Part shown: positions 63,166 to 64,000 of the stretch, piece after piece
Position numbering within the stretch: position 1 is the first letter of the stretch
Layout of the letters: each line of letters starts with the position of its first letter
From: JAJEBT01 sp965221485
Lineage (GTDB): Bacteria > Pseudomonadota > Alphaproteobacteria > MPNO01 > UBA830
Length of the DNA: 64,000 bases
Direction: 5' to 3'
Assembly: GCA_965221485.1 (NCBI GenBank)
Contig: OZ244893.1
Coordinates: forward strand, 1,674,001 to 1,738,000
Made by a program: the position numbers and the translations under genes
Notes under the pieces: model-generated
Seen by the model: the letters and a program-made list of their open reading frames with translations, nothing else
Databases searched by the model: none
Told to the model about the DNA's origin: nothing

Positions 63166-64000
63166 CTTATTCTCCTTGGTTTCGCAGTTTCAGAATGACT
63201 GGCAGGACTCAGCAATGGCGACGGTCAGAAACCGCCGCCATTTGACCCGCCAACACCAGCTGATCGGAGCCCCGGCAAGCGAAAAACCCAAGTCTTGCGC
63301 TCGTCGAAACTGAAACCGCATTCAACCGGATAACGCTTTTGTCGTCAATGCGCGCGGTGCTCAATTTACAGCGGTTTGCAGATTGTTCGGGAGCCTTGAA
63401 ATCCGGGCGTATTTTCCGAATTGCCCGACGTCTCCGAGGTTACGGACTGTCGAAGGGGATAGCCGAAATCCGTGCACATTCAAGCACCCCCGCAGGTTCC
63501 TGGCCGACATCCTGGCCATCGCCGTGTTCCAACGATCGTCAAACTCCGGTGCACCGTCCGGTTTCTGGGCCTCCCATCGCCACCTGTTGCAATGGGGTAT
63601 CTCGCATCAGCGCAGCAAGTGGTGACAGGACGTTGCCGAAGTCTCTGTCTACAGGGTCAACGGGGCGCTCATGACATCCTCAAGCGGCCGGCCAAATGGC
63701 ATTGCGCTTCGGGGTTTCATCCGGACAGGTTGGTTTCCATGACACAGAGCCACTCTCTGAGCGCGTATCGGCAGTTGTAAACGGGTCCCCCCCCTCAGCC
63801 CGACAGGAGGATCCGACAGGAAGCCTGTCCGTTCAACAACAGGACGATCGTTACAGGACGCCAAAAACTGTCCTGGACGGGACTGTTGCGGCGCAGCAGT
63901 TCAACCGGCACTCTGGTTAATCAAAATACAAGAGACCAGCGGACAGACCGCGACTGTTGCTTTCGGGCGGGAAACCGAGGTCATAACAGCTGCTGGCAAC
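63166..64000. other. Right end of the window, no gene recognised
   Basis: 835 bases upstream of the dctP gene. It should hold the promoter of the TRAP operon. Plus-strand frames at 63339-63674 and 63383-63625 overlap each other and have no known motif. A gene entering from beyond the window cannot be excluded. Confidence 0.4.

Noticed and set aside
1..64000. tRNA genes, rRNA genes and CRISPR arrays
   Set aside because: No cloverleaf-like segment with a convincing T-loop, no rRNA-like conserved stretch and no regularly spaced repeats were noticed on reading; a covariance-model search would be decisive.

Overview
The window looks like the chromosome of a heterotrophic alphaproteobacterium. It is GC-rich, I judge roughly 60% by eye. 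The core block folK / NYN-domain gene / uracil-DNA glycosylase / smpB / dapA and the bactofilin-M23 peptidase pair are arrangements familiar from Alphaproteobacteria; a Rhodospirillales-like lineage is my guess, not a demonstration. No tRNA, rRNA or CRISPR array was recognised. Coding density is low: about fifteen gaps exceed 300 bases, and at least four decayed genes are visible (an AAA-ATPase/PD-(D/E)XK gene, a phosphoribosyltransferase-like gene, an S24-peptidase repressor remnant and an IS30-type transposase).

Layout. 1-5743 (+): end of iorA, iorB, then a TAXI-type TRAP transporter (binding protein plus fused permease). 6175-7721 (+): frameshifted AAA-ATPase gene. 13599-7991 (-): NicX-like ring-cleaving dioxygenase, a complete sugar-type (CUT2) ABC importer and a gentisate-dioxygenase-like cupin, apparently one operon with an AT-rich dyad upstream. 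15321-13839 (-): DprA/Smf-like gene with a broken phosphoribosyltransferase partner, then the S24 remnant and a double UspA protein. 17698-20807 (+): second TAXI-TRAP system. 21135-22883 (-): GFA-family protein and an orphan DctP binding protein. 23485-26004 (+): haloacid dehalogenase, alpha/beta hydrolase and Ser/Thr dehydratase. 26023-27673 (-): bactofilin and M23 peptidase. 28443-30644 (+): Rieske protein, small protein and amidohydrolase. About 30790-31690 (-): dead IS30 copy. 31847-33439 (+): Na/Pi-type transporter. 39251-33724 (-): SDR, methyltransferase, class II aldolase, FAH-family, DUF120, mandelate-racemase-family and second FAH-family genes, very tightly packed. 39653 (+): TauE/SafE permease. 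42755-40512 (-): large Ala-rich lipoprotein. 48536-43459 (-): CmcJ-like oxygenase, arylsulfotransferase, CaiB CoA-transferase, ChaC. 49191-50441 (+): two cupins. 53603-50725 (-): DctPQM TRAP system. 53837-57116: the core block. 59218-57458 (-): hydantoinase B without A. 63165-60047 (-): another DctPQM TRAP system.

How it fits together. The region is a catabolic and uptake island. It holds two TAXI and two DctPQM TRAP systems, one orphan DctP and one ABC importer, each next to enzymes for organic acids, aromatics or N-heterocycles (arylpyruvate oxidoreductase, ring-cleavage dioxygenases, FAH hydrolases, an enolase-superfamily dehydratase or racemase, CoA-transferase, hydantoinase-like enzyme). 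No intact DNA-binding regulator gene is present. Several transporter operons carry a perfect GC-rich hairpin between the binding-protein gene and the permease genes, which would allow more binding protein than permease to be made.
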